NCBI GenBank assembly: GCA_048498555.1
Contig: JBEHXT010000011.1
Location: 146,030 to 210,029, forward strand
From: Danxiaibacter sp048498555
Lineage (GTDB): Bacteria; Bacteroidota; Bacteroidia; Chitinophagales; Chitinophagaceae
Direction of reading: 5' to 3'
Length of the DNA stretch: 64,000 nucleotides
Shown here in pieces: positions 8,778-18,397 of the stretch. The stretch's first letter is position 1; each line of letters starts with the position of its first letter. Below the pieces are notes generated by a model that was given only the letters and a program-made list of their open reading frames with translations, had not been told where the DNA came from and did not search any database. The position numbers and the translations under genes are program-made.

Positions 8778-10232
8778 TTACCAACCCGGATTTTGCGTTA
8801 ACTGTCCACCAGATAATTGAACCTGCAGATCCGGGATCGGGAACAATTCATTCTTGCCAGCAACGAATCCCTGTGGCCCAAGCACCTCAGCTGCACGGCC
8901 TGTACGAACCAGATCCCAAAAACGGTCCCCTTCGCCTGCCAGTTCAAGATGCCTTTCTTCCAGAATTTGTAAAAGTGTTGGTGTAGCAATATCACCAAGG
9001 CCTGCTCTTTTACGGATAAGATTCAACGAGGTAGCACCATTACCACCCGTTCTAACTGCAGCCTCAGCATTCATAAGCAACACTTCAGCGTATCTCATTA
9101 AACGAATATTCTGGTCGCTGCCCTGGGTTCCACCAGTCTTTCCCTGGGCAAAACGTGTAGGCACATAAGCCTTACCATTGTAGCGTGGTTCAGACGCACC
9201 ATCCATCACTTTAATTCCAGCAACAAGATCACCGTCGGCAGTTACATCGCCTCTTGTTAAAATGGTTACTTTCTTTCTTACAACATCACCTGCATTATCA
9301 AAAGCCTTAACCAGGTTGTCGCTTGGAGTGCCCCAGCCCCAGCCCCAGCTTTCTGTACCGCTACCTCTAACGCCTCTGATTTGCGCGTACTGGCAACTGG
9401 AAAGGCCACTATTTTCGTTGAGGTAAGTGCTTACAACTTCAAAAATTGATTCAGAACAAAACTCCTGTTCCGGGCGGAACAATTTGTAAAAATCGCCATA
9501 CAACGAGAACTTGCCACTGGCGATAATTTCATCAGTAAGCGTTTTACATTCAGCATATTTCTGGCGATACAAATACACCTTTGCCAGTAAAAACTCTGCA
9601 GCCCATTTTGTAGCACGCCCCAATTCAGTAGCCGGTAAGTCTGATGGCAATACAGCTATCGCATCTTTCAAATCCTTTTCAATAAAGTCATAGGTTTCCT
9701 GGGCTGTTTTGCGTAACATACCTTCCGGCCCAACAGGAACTTTATCTACGATGGGAACGCCGCCAAACGCACGCAGCAAATCAAAATAAGAGAATGCTCT
9801 CATGAATTTAGCCTCAGCGAAGTATCGATTTTTAATCGTTTGGTCCATGCTGATAGCAGGCACATTAGAAAGCACCTGGTTACTTAAATTAATCTGCTGG
9901 TAACGTGAGTTCCAGTAGCTATTGAACGTTCCCTCCGTTTTTTGAAACTGGAATGAATGATACATGTTGTTAGCGCCGCCATCACCCGGTTCGCTTCCTT
10001 TAAGAATATCATCAGAAGGCAGTTCATTTACAAGCAGGTAGTTAAACCCGCCATACATATCCCATGTACGCATATTGCCGTACATGGATGTCATCGCCTT
10101 AGCCGCGTCATCAGCGGTTTGAAAGAAATTGGTTGCAGGAACTTTTCCCTCCGGAGGGAAGTCCAGATATTTTTTGCACGACGTGATAGAGATGCTTGCT
10201 ATCAGTATTAATAAACTAAAATATTTTTTCAT
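8778..10232 (-). CDS. SusD/RagB family glycan-binding lipoprotein (PUL1)
   Basis: Outer-membrane lipoprotein of 484 aa that caps the SusC barrel and binds oligosaccharide. Lipobox SITSC (Cys near 19) is followed by KKYLDFPPEGKV. The TPR-rich SusD fold shows typical motifs AEAKFMRAFSYFDLLRAFGGVPI, LNLIRKRAGL, ERHLELAGEGDRFWDLVRTG and a C-terminal FPIPDLQVQ region. It is 10 bp downstream of the SusC gene, so the two are co-transcribed. The binding specificity cannot be read from sequence; the neighbouring glucanases suggest beta-glucan. Confidence 0.94.
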   Translation of the reverse strand: MKKYFSLLILIASISITSCKKYLDFPPEGKVPATNFFQTADDAAKAMTSMYGNMRTWDMYGGFNYLLVNELPSDDILKGSEPGDGGANNMYHSFQFQKTEGTFNSYWNSRYQQINLSNQVLSNVPAISMDQTIKNRYFAEAKFMRAFSYFDLLRAFGGVPIVDKVPVGPEGMLRKTAQETYDFIEKDLKDAIAVLPSDLPATELGRATKWAAEFLLAKVYLYRQKYAECKTLTDEIIASGKFSLYGDFYKLFRPEQEFCSESIFEVVSTYLNENSGLSSCQYAQIRGVRGSGTESWGWGWGTPSDNLVKAFDNAGDVVRKKVTILTRGDVTADGDLVAGIKVMDGASEPRYNGKAYVPTRFAQGKTGGTQGSDQNIRLMRYAEVLLMNAEAAVRTGGNGATSLNLIRKRAGLGDIATPTLLQILEERHLELAGEGDRFWDLVRTGRAAEVLGPQGFVAGKNELFPIPDLQVQLSGGQLTQNPGW

Positions 10233-10242
10233 TGTCCACTAT

Positions 10243-13200
10243 TTAGAAGTTAACATTTACACCGAAAGTTGTTGTGCGCGAAAGCGGGTACACTCCATTG
10301 TCTATACCCATTGTTGTAGCTGTACCGCCGGTGATTTCCGGAGACACGCCATTGTATTTAAAGTATGTGAATGGATTTTGAGATGTAACAAAGAATCTCA
10401 GTCTTTCAATACCGATTTTCTTTGTTAATTCACTTGGCATAGTATACCCCAACTGAATGTTACGCACGCGGAAATAGCTTCCGGATTCTACGAAGAAAGT
10501 ATTAGGGTATGCATTTAAACCGCCGCTGATATCTGCGTTAGGATACGTGTTTGATGTTCCTTCGCCATGCCAGCTATGATTATAGAAGTCAGCATCGTAG
10601 CTTTCATTACCAAACCTGTTTGCACGTTTTTTATTATAAATTTTATTTCCGGCAACACCCTGGAAGTCGGCGGACAAATCAAAAGAATTGTAGTTAATGC
10701 CAATATTAAATCCGTAGGTAATTTTTGGAATATAGCTACCAACAGTTACGCGGTCTTTCCTGTCAATAACGCCGTCGCCATTAACGTCTTTGTATTTAAA
10801 GTCGCCGGGTACTGCATTAGGCATGTATTCTACACCTTTGTCATTTTTATAGGAATGAACATCATTAAAATTCTGGAAGATCCCGTCTACCTGGTAAACC
10901 CAGAATTCTCCGATCGGATGTCCTTGCTGGGTGTAAGTGGCCAGGTTTCCGTTTACTACATCGCCATCATTGATCGGCAAGGTTCCGTCTTTCAGTTTTT
11001 TAACTGTATTATTTATTGTGGTAAGGTTAGCTCCAATTCTGTAGCTGAATTTGTTTGAAATATTATCTGCCCAGCTTGCGGTAAACTCAAAACCCTGGTT
11101 CAATATATCGGCATTATTATCCAGTACAGTACCAGAAGCTCCGGAGCTACCAATCAGGGTAACATCAAAAATTGCATTCTTGGTAAGCCTGTGATAATAG
11201 TCTGCAGTAATGTTTAACCTGCTTCTTAAAAATGCAGCTTCAAAACCGGCATCGGATTCTTCAACAATTTCCCATTTCAGCTTTGGCTGAACCGCTGTAG
11301 TAATATTTGCACCAGGCGATACCACGTTAGAACCATAAGGCCCGAAAATAGCAGAATATCTTGCGTCGGTATTAGCAGTTAATGTGTACGCATTTTGAGG
11401 AATTTTGTCATTACCCAACTTACCCCAGCTTGCGCGTGCTTTTAAGAAATCCAGGCCTTTTACTTTTTTCATGAACGACTCATCGCTTATGATCCAACCC
11501 AGGCCAACGGAAGGAAATGTACCCCAGCGGCTGTTGGAAGGGAATTTGGATGAACCGTCTCTGCGTAAAGTGGCAGTTGCTAAATAGCGATCTTTAAATG
11601 AATACTGTACGCGCCCGAAATAAGACAAAGCGCTTATCTTATCATAAGGGTTGTTAACTACAGAGTAACCCGTCTTGTCGCCAAGATCAATATAATGTGT
11701 TGCATCGGTAAAATCAGGCACGCCGGTACCAACCGCACGTAACAATTCTCCTGAATTATGCACAGCAGAGAAACCTGCCATCGCTTTTATTCTGTGATCG
11801 TCAATGCGGGCTTCGTACGTAGCAGTATTATCCCACACATAGTTTAAATTGTAATTGGACTCTTTGGTTAAGTGAGCCACTGTATCATACTGGGCACTGG
11901 AAACCCAGTACTTAGGAACATAAATAGAACTATTTGTTGTTTTAAGATCTGGAGTGAATGATGTTTTGAGCGTTAAGTTCCTTATCGGTTTTACTTCGAG
12001 GTACAAATTCATCAATCCTCTTAGATTCCGGTTGAACGAGTTATTGTATTCAATAACCGCTGATGGATTCGCGAAAATTCCAAATCCGGATTCAAGCGGG
12101 TTAGTAAAGTTGCCCTGGGCATTTTTCGGTGCAAATACCGGCGGAATGATGTGCATTCTTGTCAGTACATCCGCAGGAGCATTTTCCTGCCATGCGCTTA
12201 ACGTTAGGCTATACCCGGTTTTTACATATTTGTTGATGGTAATGTCATGAGACCCTCTCAACGAAAACCTGGTATAATCGTTCTTTTTTACAAGCCCTTC
12301 CTGTGTAAACAAGCCAACACCAAAATAATAGGCGGACTTTTCAGAACCTCCGGTTACACTCAGGTCATGGCTTTGCATAAGGCCGTTACGCAATAATTCG
12401 TCATACCAGTTGGTACTTGTTGGATAATTTGCAGGATCAAACGGCGAATAAGTACCCTTTGAAGTATCCCTCAAAAAAGCTGAGTACATTTTCTCATTAA
12501 TCAGCTGCACATATTCTTTGGAGCCGACCAGTGGCATTTTATTGGTAATTGACTGAACGCCCACATATCCGTTATAAGAAACTTTTGCAGGTCGGTTTTT
12601 TGCGCCTTTCTTAGTGGTGATGATCACCACCCCATTGGCTGCCCGTACACCATATATGGCGCAGGAAGATGCATCTTTTAAGATGGTAACAGATTCAATG
12701 TCGCTAGGGGAAACGGAGCTTACATCATCCATAAACACTTCATCTACTATGTAAAGCGGGCTAACAGCACCCCTTACGGAACCTACCCCACGAATTAACA
12801 TGGTAGGAGCGCCGCCCGGTTTTCCATCTGTGCTGATCATTACACCTGCCACCTTGCCCTGAAGCGCGTTCAGTGCATTTGAAACAGGCTGTTTGGTAAT
12901 TTCCTCACTCTTGATAGTAACAACCGGTGCTGTAAGGTCTTTGGATTTTTGCGTACCGTATCCTACAACAACTACCTGATCCAAAGTAGTAACCTCCGGT
13001 TCCAGGTTTATGTTGATAACATCCTGGCTGCCTACTTTAATTTCCTGGTTTTTGTATCCTACATAAGAAAACACCAGCGTGGTATTTTCATTTTTTACTC
13101 TAATGCTAAATTCACCTTTGTCGTCTGTTTGGGTTCCGGATTGAGTACCTTTTACAAGTACGTTCACCCCGGCGAGCGCATCGCCGCTGGTTCCATTTTT

Positions 13201-13296
13201 TACAGTTCCCGTGATGGTATTTTGTTGTGCGTGTGCCCTGATGAGGTTGGAAAAACAGAAACACACCGTCATAATAAAGACTAGCAGTCTATTCAT
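10243..13296 (-). CDS. SusC/RagA TonB-dependent outer-membrane transporter (PUL1)
   Basis: A 1017-aa TonB-dependent importer. The signal peptide ends at RAHAQ. A carboxypeptidase-D-like regulatory domain (about 27-105, TGTVKNGTSGDALAGVNV) leads into the TonB-box-like stretch DQVVVVGYGTQ, the plug with the RagA signature (SCAIYGVRAANGVVIITTKKG) and the 22-strand barrel ending in FGVNVNF. It has no STN domain, in agreement with its propeller-LuxR regulator and the absence of a FecR gene nearby. It would import glucan oligosaccharides with the adjacent SusD. Confidence 0.95.
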   Translation of the reverse strand: MNRLLVFIMTVCFCFSNLIRAHAQQNTITGTVKNGTSGDALAGVNVLVKGTQSGTQTDDKGEFSIRVKNENTTLVFSYVGYKNQEIKVGSQDVININLEPEVTTLDQVVVVGYGTQKSKDLTAPVVTIKSEEITKQPVSNALNALQGKVAGVMISTDGKPGGAPTMLIRGVGSVRGAVSPLYIVDEVFMDDVSSVSPSDIESVTILKDASSCAIYGVRAANGVVIITTKKGAKNRPAKVSYNGYVGVQSITNKMPLVGSKEYVQLINEKMYSAFLRDTSKGTYSPFDPANYPTSTNWYDELLRNGLMQSHDLSVTGGSEKSAYYFGVGLFTQEGLVKKNDYTRFSLRGSHDITINKYVKTGYSLTLSAWQENAPADVLTRMHIIPPVFAPKNAQGNFTNPLESGFGIFANPSAVIEYNNSFNRNLRGLMNLYLEVKPIRNLTLKTSFTPDLKTTNSSIYVPKYWVSSAQYDTVAHLTKESNYNLNYVWDNTATYEARIDDHRIKAMAGFSAVHNSGELLRAVGTGVPDFTDATHYIDLGDKTGYSVVNNPYDKISALSYFGRVQYSFKDRYLATATLRRDGSSKFPSNSRWGTFPSVGLGWIISDESFMKKVKGLDFLKARASWGKLGNDKIPQNAYTLTANTDARYSAIFGPYGSNVVSPGANITTAVQPKLKWEIVEESDAGFEAAFLRSRLNITADYYHRLTKNAIFDVTLIGSSGASGTVLDNNADILNQGFEFTASWADNISNKFSYRIGANLTTINNTVKKLKDGTLPINDGDVVNGNLATYTQQGHPIGEFWVYQVDGIFQNFNDVHSYKNDKGVEYMPNAVPGDFKYKDVNGDGVIDRKDRVTVGSYIPKITYGFNIGINYNSFDLSADFQGVAGNKIYNKKRANRFGNESYDADFYNHSWHGEGTSNTYPNADISGGLNAYPNTFFVESGSYFRVRNIQLGYTMPSELTKKIGIERLRFFVTSQNPFTYFKYNGVSPEITGGTATTMGIDNGVYPLSRTTTFGVNVNF

Positions 13297-13392
13297 AATG
13301 GCAATTTTTTGGTTATTGCGAAAAGTTTAACAGGCGGCAATTTGCCAGTTAGGGCATGCAATAACAAAAAAAGCACCTCTACATCTCCTCAC

Positions 13393-13410
13393 ACATGTCA
13401 GAAATCATGT
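13393..13410. promoter_or_regulatory. Candidate operator upstream of PUL1 susC
   Basis: An inverted repeat ACATG-N8-CATGT lies in the 221-bp gap between the regulator and susC. An outer pair, CCTC at 13387-13390 and GAGG at 13415-13418, extends the symmetry. A second dyad, TTCAAC-N9-GTTGAA, is at 13468-13488. Either could be the site of the LuxR-type domain of the adjacent regulator. No clear promoter box was found here. Confidence 0.35.
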
Positions 13411-13517
13411 TTTTGAGGATTACAATTTTTCAATCAATTTATAACGAATTAAATATGAATTAATTTTTTCAACATGCAACAAGTTGAAATTTGATTGTGA
13501 GAGGTAATGATGTAGTG

Positions 13518-16412
13518 CTAAACGGCCATTAGAAACTCTACAAGGTTCTGATCGTGCTCCAAATTGAGCTTTTTTCTGAGCCTATAACGACGAATTTCAA
13601 CACCGCGAAGCGTGATATTTAAAATAGATACCAGCTCCTTGCTGCTCATGTTCATCCGGAGGTAGGCGCACAGTTTAAGATCATTTAAAGAAAGATCGGG
13701 ATAAGAAGTTTTTAGCTTCCGGAAGAAATCCTCATGCACTTCGTCAAAACTGTTTTCGAAAAGTTGCCAGTCGCGGTCATCGGACATGCCATCTTCTATT
13801 ACGGATTGGATTTTCTTCAGCTGACTGGCGGGCAATGTTTTTCCTTCCTTATCCTTCAGGCCCAATAATTCATCGTTTATTTTTTGCAGCAACTCGTTTT
13901 TGTAGACGATGTTCATGGCGGAGTTTGCTAATTCCCTTTTCTTACTGGACAGGTCCGCTTCCAACTGCTGTGTTTTTAGCAGGGCAATACGCTGTTCGCT
14001 GGCCAGTTTTTCTTTTTGGCGGAAAGCTTCTTTCTCCAACTCTGCTTTTTGCTCAATTTCCCGTTGGTGCTTCAACAAGCGCTGTTTATACCATCGGCGA
14101 GCGACAATTCCGGCGGCAATACATGCAAAAAAATAAAAGAGATAAGCCCAGCCTGTTGCATACCACGGCGGTAAAATGATAAACTCATAAACCGATACCG
14201 GCGTTGGCGCACCTCCATTTATCCTGGCTTTAACCAGGAAACGGTATTTGCCCCGGGGTAAATTGGTAAATTCTTTTCTGCTTTGGCCATCCCATGCCGA
14301 CCATTGCCTGGAATACCCCTCTAAAAAATATTGGTATTGAACGTTGGCCTGATGGTAATACGGCAATGCGTATGAAATGGAAATATTGTGCTGGTCATAT
14401 GGTATTTTGATAACGGCGCTGGCCAATCCAGTCTCAGTCAGCACCATAGTAGAATCTGTGATGTCGTTTACCTGCCTGATTAGTACGGACGGAAGCGTTC
14501 GCTCATCACTTGTCACATTATTCTCATTGAAAATGGCAAAACCGTCGTCAACGCTTATCAAAAACAAGGAGGTATCGATCTTATTGATGTTTTCGTACGA
14601 GGCTACCATTTTCCCGTTAAGGGCGCTGAATTTACTTGAATCAATGGAAAACTGGTCGGGATGAGAAAAATCCGCCAGCGCAATCCTGCCTTTATTAATA
14701 AACCAGTACCGTTTGTCGCCTACCGCGATTATATTGTTTGAAGTGGCAAAAGATCCCAGCAATTTATTGAGTTGTTCGTACGGTACAAATCTGTCGCTGA
14801 TTTCTTCATACACATAAACCCCTTTTTCCGAAGAAAACACTACCTGGTTGTTAAACTGCAGCACATTTACATGAAGGTTCTGTGGCAATCCGTTCTGCCC
14901 GTCATAATATTTAAGCGATTGTACGGCAGTTACACCGTCATTCAATGCCATCCGGTATAATCCTTTGTATGGATGCCCAACCCAAATATTCCCCTTTATG
15001 TCCTGTTCCACATAACGCGCTGCATCATTAAAGCCTGCTATTTTGTTGGAATAAGCCCAGTTGCCAGCGGCGTCCTTTTTGTAAATAACCAGTCCTGTGT
15101 ACATGCCCTGGATGAGCATTTCAGGGTTATTGATCAATTTTTTGATCGTCCAGCCGCCCCCATTGTCTGATATTTTTACCAGCTGGTCATTTTTAACCAG
15201 GAAGGTTTTGTCATTGTGCCCACATATCAGTTGGCCATCAATCACACTCAGGTTCCATATCTGGCCCTGGGAGTTGCTCACCAATTTGAAATCAAATGGC
15301 TGAAAAAGATTGCGTCCGCCCCGGCTCCAGCCGCTACTAAATAACCCTTGGTTTGTGCCGAGATAAATTTTGTTGCCATATACCAGGCTGGTATAAACCG
15401 TTCCAAAAACACCGGTTTTATCAAAATAGTAATACAAGGGCGAATTCAGCTCAATACGGTCAATTCCGTTGTCTAATCCCAACCACAGGTTTTCTTCTTT
15501 ATCGGCATAAAGGCTTAAAATGGTATTGTTCTGCAACCCGGATGATTTGTTGATTTGCTGAACAATGTTGCCAGAGTCGTTTAAAATCACAACGCCATTC
15601 AGAATAGTGCCATATATATAATACCTGTCAAACATCACCAGGCCGTTGTTTACCTGGTTGGCTCTCAGAAACTGATCAGCCTGGTTATTCCAGGGTGTGA
15701 ACTGTTTGCCATCGTAAATAAAAAGCCCGTTTTTAGCTGTCGCTATTAAAAACTGGTTGTTCCTGAAAGGAAGGATAGAATAAACACCACTTTTGCCTAA
15801 GTTTTGTGAGCCCTCTATAAATTGAAGTGTATTGTTTTTTAGTTCATAAAGGCCTCCGGATAACACCTCTACAAAAAACCTATCTTTTACTTTGAAAGAA
15901 AAAAGTAGCGGATGATGAACGTCCACCACTGAAATTTTGCCCTTCTCATAGATGTATATCCTCGCAAATGACTGGAATATAATACGCTCGCCATCTATAG
16001 AAATTTTCCATATTTCATCTTTGGACATTACACCTTCAGCTACCAGGTGTACAAGTGAAGTATATTTAAACAGCCCGTTTTGATTGTAAGACCAATAGCC
16101 AAACTCGCCAAATCCACCAACAAACACTTTTCCTTCAGCGCAGGAAACGGCCCGCACGATTGACCTGTTGGGCATTGGATAGAGTTGCCAGTGCCTGCCA
16201 TCGAAGGCGAGCAACCCATCGTTATTACCGTAGTACATGATACCTCTATCATCTTTTGAAACAGACCAGTTTTGGTTACCAGACCTGTACATTTCCTTGC
16301 TGTAGTTTTGAATATAGGGAATCCCGATATTTTTAACGTCTTTGCCAAAAAGCATGGCTGGCAACAGAACATAAACGCAGCATAGGATAAGGATTGAATT
16401 AAACTTGCACAT
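13518..16412 (-). CDS. Propeller/Y_Y_Y membrane regulator with LuxR-type HTH
   Basis: A 964-aa one-protein sensor-regulator. A signal peptide is followed by two-component-regulator-type propeller blades (about 35-640, repeats such as DDRGIMYYGNNDGLLAFDG and DKEENLWLGLDNGI) and a Y_Y_Y domain (about 665-745, ending FTNLPRGKYRFLVKAR). One transmembrane helix (about 750-772) precedes a long cytoplasmic coiled coil (775-870) and a C-terminal LuxR/GerE-like helix-turn-helix (about 895-964, with MSSKELVSILNITLRGVEIRRYRLRKK). It lacks histidine kinase and receiver domains, so it differs from classical hybrid two-component PUL regulators. It is co-directional with, and just upstream of, susC and very probably controls PUL1 in response to glucan fragments in the periplasm. 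Confidence 0.88.
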   Translation of the reverse strand: MCKFNSILILCCVYVLLPAMLFGKDVKNIGIPYIQNYSKEMYRSGNQNWSVSKDDRGIMYYGNNDGLLAFDGRHWQLYPMPNRSIVRAVSCAEGKVFVGGFGEFGYWSYNQNGLFKYTSLVHLVAEGVMSKDEIWKISIDGERIIFQSFARIYIYEKGKISVVDVHHPLLFSFKVKDRFFVEVLSGGLYELKNNTLQFIEGSQNLGKSGVYSILPFRNNQFLIATAKNGLFIYDGKQFTPWNNQADQFLRANQVNNGLVMFDRYYIYGTILNGVVILNDSGNIVQQINKSSGLQNNTILSLYADKEENLWLGLDNGIDRIELNSPLYYYFDKTGVFGTVYTSLVYGNKIYLGTNQGLFSSGWSRGGRNLFQPFDFKLVSNSQGQIWNLSVIDGQLICGHNDKTFLVKNDQLVKISDNGGGWTIKKLINNPEMLIQGMYTGLVIYKKDAAGNWAYSNKIAGFNDAARYVEQDIKGNIWVGHPYKGLYRMALNDGVTAVQSLKYYDGQNGLPQNLHVNVLQFNNQVVFSSEKGVYVYEEISDRFVPYEQLNKLLGSFATSNNIIAVGDKRYWFINKGRIALADFSHPDQFSIDSSKFSALNGKMVASYENINKIDTSLFLISVDDGFAIFNENNVTSDERTLPSVLIRQVNDITDSTMVLTETGLASAVIKIPYDQHNISISYALPYYHQANVQYQYFLEGYSRQWSAWDGQSRKEFTNLPRGKYRFLVKARINGGAPTPVSVYEFIILPPWYATGWAYLFYFFACIAAGIVARRWYKQRLLKHQREIEQKAELEKEAFRQKEKLASEQRIALLKTQQLEADLSSKKRELANSAMNIVYKNELLQKINDELLGLKDKEGKTLPASQLKKIQSVIEDGMSDDRDWQLFENSFDEVHEDFFRKLKTSYPDLSLNDLKLCAYLRMNMSSKELVSILNITLRGVEIRRYRLRKKLNLEHDQNLVEFLMAV

Positions 16413-16638
16413 ACACTTTTAAATAAGACCACTCAGGCTGTTTACAATCATATCGCTATTGAAAAACTCGTATTAAATCCGGAAACCGGCAGCGGGGTTG
16501 TTCTCATGTGATTTTGAGGCCGCGAAGATAGGATAGATAACCTGATAGAAAAACGACTTAGTTATGCACATGCATACCCAGCATGTAGAAGCTTGTTGCT
16601 ATACCCTGCATTTGCAACTCAAACCAAAGCTGATGTGC

Positions 16639-17280
16639 TTATTGGGAAATATTTCTTTTACGCAGATATGCGTGCCAAAGCAGGTAGGAGGCCACTGTTC
16701 TATAAGGCCGCCATTTTTCCGTTAGAGCAATGATGTCATCCCTTAGTGTATCGGCCGGCAATTGTTTTACCTCTCTAATGCTTTTCATTAAAGCGATGTC
16801 GCCCGGGGCAAAAAAATCACAACGATTCAACACTATCATTAAAAATACATCGGCTGTCCAGTCGCCAATACCCTTAATTTTTTTGAGGGAAGCTCTTATC
16901 TCGTCGTCGGACAGCAGGTGTAAATCTTCAATAATAATGTCCTTATTGATCACTGCCGTTGCCAATGCCCTGGCATAAACGGTTTTTTGACGGCTAAAAT
17001 AGCAGATGCGCAGCTCTTCGTCATTAAGTAGCAAAAGTTTTTCTGCAGTGATGTGCCCGATTTTTTCCTGTAGTTTAAGAAATGCAGCTTTTGCCGAAGC
17101 AAGCGAAACCTGTTGTTCAAGAATAATATGGATCAGGGTAGCGAAAGAAGCCTTTCTGCTCCACAACGGCGGGTAGCCATGCAGTTCAATAATTTGCTTA
17201 AAATCCTCATCCAGCCCGGCAAGTTCATCACATATCGAATGAAAGTTTGAATGGTCGAAGGTTAGATACTTTTGCCCCAT
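16639..17280 (-). CDS. DNA-3-methyladenine glycosylase II (AlkA-like, HhH-GPD)
   Basis: A 213-aa base-excision-repair glycosylase. The helix-hairpin-helix is visible at about 133-145 (LKKIKGIGDWTAD), and the catalytic Asp161 lies in FFAPGDIAL. The protein lacks the extra N-terminal domain of E. coli AlkA, as many short HhH-GPD enzymes do. It is predicted to remove alkylated purines from DNA. It stands alone between PUL1 and a crotonase gene. A TAAGTTTG box lies seven bases before its ATG, suggesting a very short or absent leader. Confidence 0.88.
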   Translation of the reverse strand: MGQKYLTFDHSNFHSICDELAGLDEDFKQIIELHGYPPLWSRKASFATLIHIILEQQVSLASAKAAFLKLQEKIGHITAEKLLLLNDEELRICYFSRQKTVYARALATAVINKDIIIEDLHLLSDDEIRASLKKIKGIGDWTADVFLMIVLNRCDFFAPGDIALMKSIREVKQLPADTLRDDIIALTEKWRPYRTVASYLLWHAYLRKRNISQ

Positions 17281-17287
17281 ATAACTT

Positions 17288-17295
17288 CAAACTTA
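17288..17295 (-). promoter_or_regulatory. TAnnTTTG -7 box for the AlkA-like gene
   Basis: On the minus strand TAAGTTTG is followed by seven bases and then the ATG of the glycosylase gene. It matches the Bacteroidota -7 consensus. With a transcription start a few bases downstream, the message would be essentially leaderless. No convincing -33 element was seen at the usual spacing. Confidence 0.45.
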
Positions 17296-17309
17296 CTGCC
17301 TCAAATACA

Positions 17310-17336
17310 AAAAGCCGCTTTTAATTAGCGGCTTTT
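17310..17336 (-). terminator. Intrinsic terminator after crotonase gene
   Basis: The ten-base arms AAAAGCCGCT (17310-17319) and AGCGGCTTTT (17327-17336) form a perfect hairpin with a 7-base loop. It lies 30 bases beyond the stop of the crotonase gene and just before the AlkA-like promoter box. Confidence 0.75.
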
Positions 17337-17365
17337 CATCTGATTTACAGATTTCAAATGTGTTA

Positions 17366-18163
17366 TTAAGACGTTGCGCCTACTTTTATTTTGTTTTTAA
17401 ATGCGGCTATAACTTCCCTTGCCTTAGGTGTTAGCGCCAATTTTGCGGTTAAACCGGCACGTTCAAGGAGAAGTGAATCCCAGTTTTCCGTGTCGTGCCA
17501 CAGTAATCTTTTCAGTTCGACGGTTGCCTGCTCGCTGTAGTTGGCTAAAGTATCGGAAAGCCGCGCAATAGATTCTTCCATACTTTCCACAGATGGATGC
17601 AATTCAGCATACAGGCCTTTTCTTCTGGCCCAATCCCCGTTTCTCCACATGCTTGAGTCGATTGCAAGCTGACTATAACATGAAAGGCCAATTTTTCTTT
17701 CGATTGCAGGCCCAACTACAAAAGGAACAATGCCCAGGGAGAGTTCGCTCAGCCTTATATCTGCACCTTCAACAGCAATTGCATAGTCTGCAGCAGCAAC
17801 AACGCCTACGCCGCCACCCACGCATCGGCCATGCACACGCGCAATAATAAATTTCGGGCACTTACGCATTGCGTTTATTACATAAGCAAACCCGCTGAAA
17901 AATTGTGTTCCTTCTTTTTCGTTAGACACTTTCAACAACTCGTCAAAGGATGCGCCGGCGCAAAAATTCTGTCCCGCAGAGGTAAGAATAATCAACCGGA
18001 CATCTTTATCATTACCTGCGTAAGTAATTTCATGAGCCAGGTCCGCAAGTAACTTGGCGGGAAGGGAGTTGCTTTGGGGATGAAAAAATTCAATAGTTCT
18101 AACGTGTTTATGAGTTTCGGATTTTACATAGCCTTCCTGTATATCTTTTACGTCTACTATCAT
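17366..18163 (-). CDS. Enoyl-CoA hydratase/isomerase family protein
   Basis: A 265-aa crotonase-fold enzyme acting on acyl-CoA thioesters. The oxyanion-hole segments are seen as NFCAGASFDEL (about 67-76) and GRCVGGGVGVVAAADY (112-127). The residue equivalent to the first catalytic Glu of crotonase appears to be Gly120, while the second (Glu140 in RLSELSLGIVP) is kept. This single-Glu pattern resembles enoyl-CoA isomerases more than hydratases. Possible roles are delta3-delta2 isomerisation or a related step of fatty-acid or aromatic degradation; the substrate is unknown. The gene is monocistronic, with its own terminator downstream. Confidence 0.85.
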   Translation of the reverse strand: MIVDVKDIQEGYVKSETHKHVRTIEFFHPQSNSLPAKLLADLAHEITYAGNDKDVRLIILTSAGQNFCAGASFDELLKVSNEKEGTQFFSGFAYVINAMRKCPKFIIARVHGRCVGGGVGVVAAADYAIAVEGADIRLSELSLGIVPFVVGPAIERKIGLSCYSQLAIDSSMWRNGDWARRKGLYAELHPSVESMEESIARLSDTLANYSEQATVELKRLLWHDTENWDSLLLERAGLTAKLALTPKAREVIAAFKNKIKVGATS

Positions 18164-18397
18164 AGGTCGAAAATTTTAGTTAGTAATACGGTCTTACCAA
18201 AGCTAAGTTTTTCGGCGGCTATTTACTAACGAGATTTTTAAAAAAATATATAAAAAAGGCTATTTTATTAAAATTAAGTCTAATGCAACAACGTGGAAAA
18301 CATTTTGAAATATCAATAAGTATCCAGTTTTTTTACTTTAGGGTGCCCATGTTCAGATTTTAGAATATCTTGCACGTCCTTAAAAAGTTTTTTTGAT

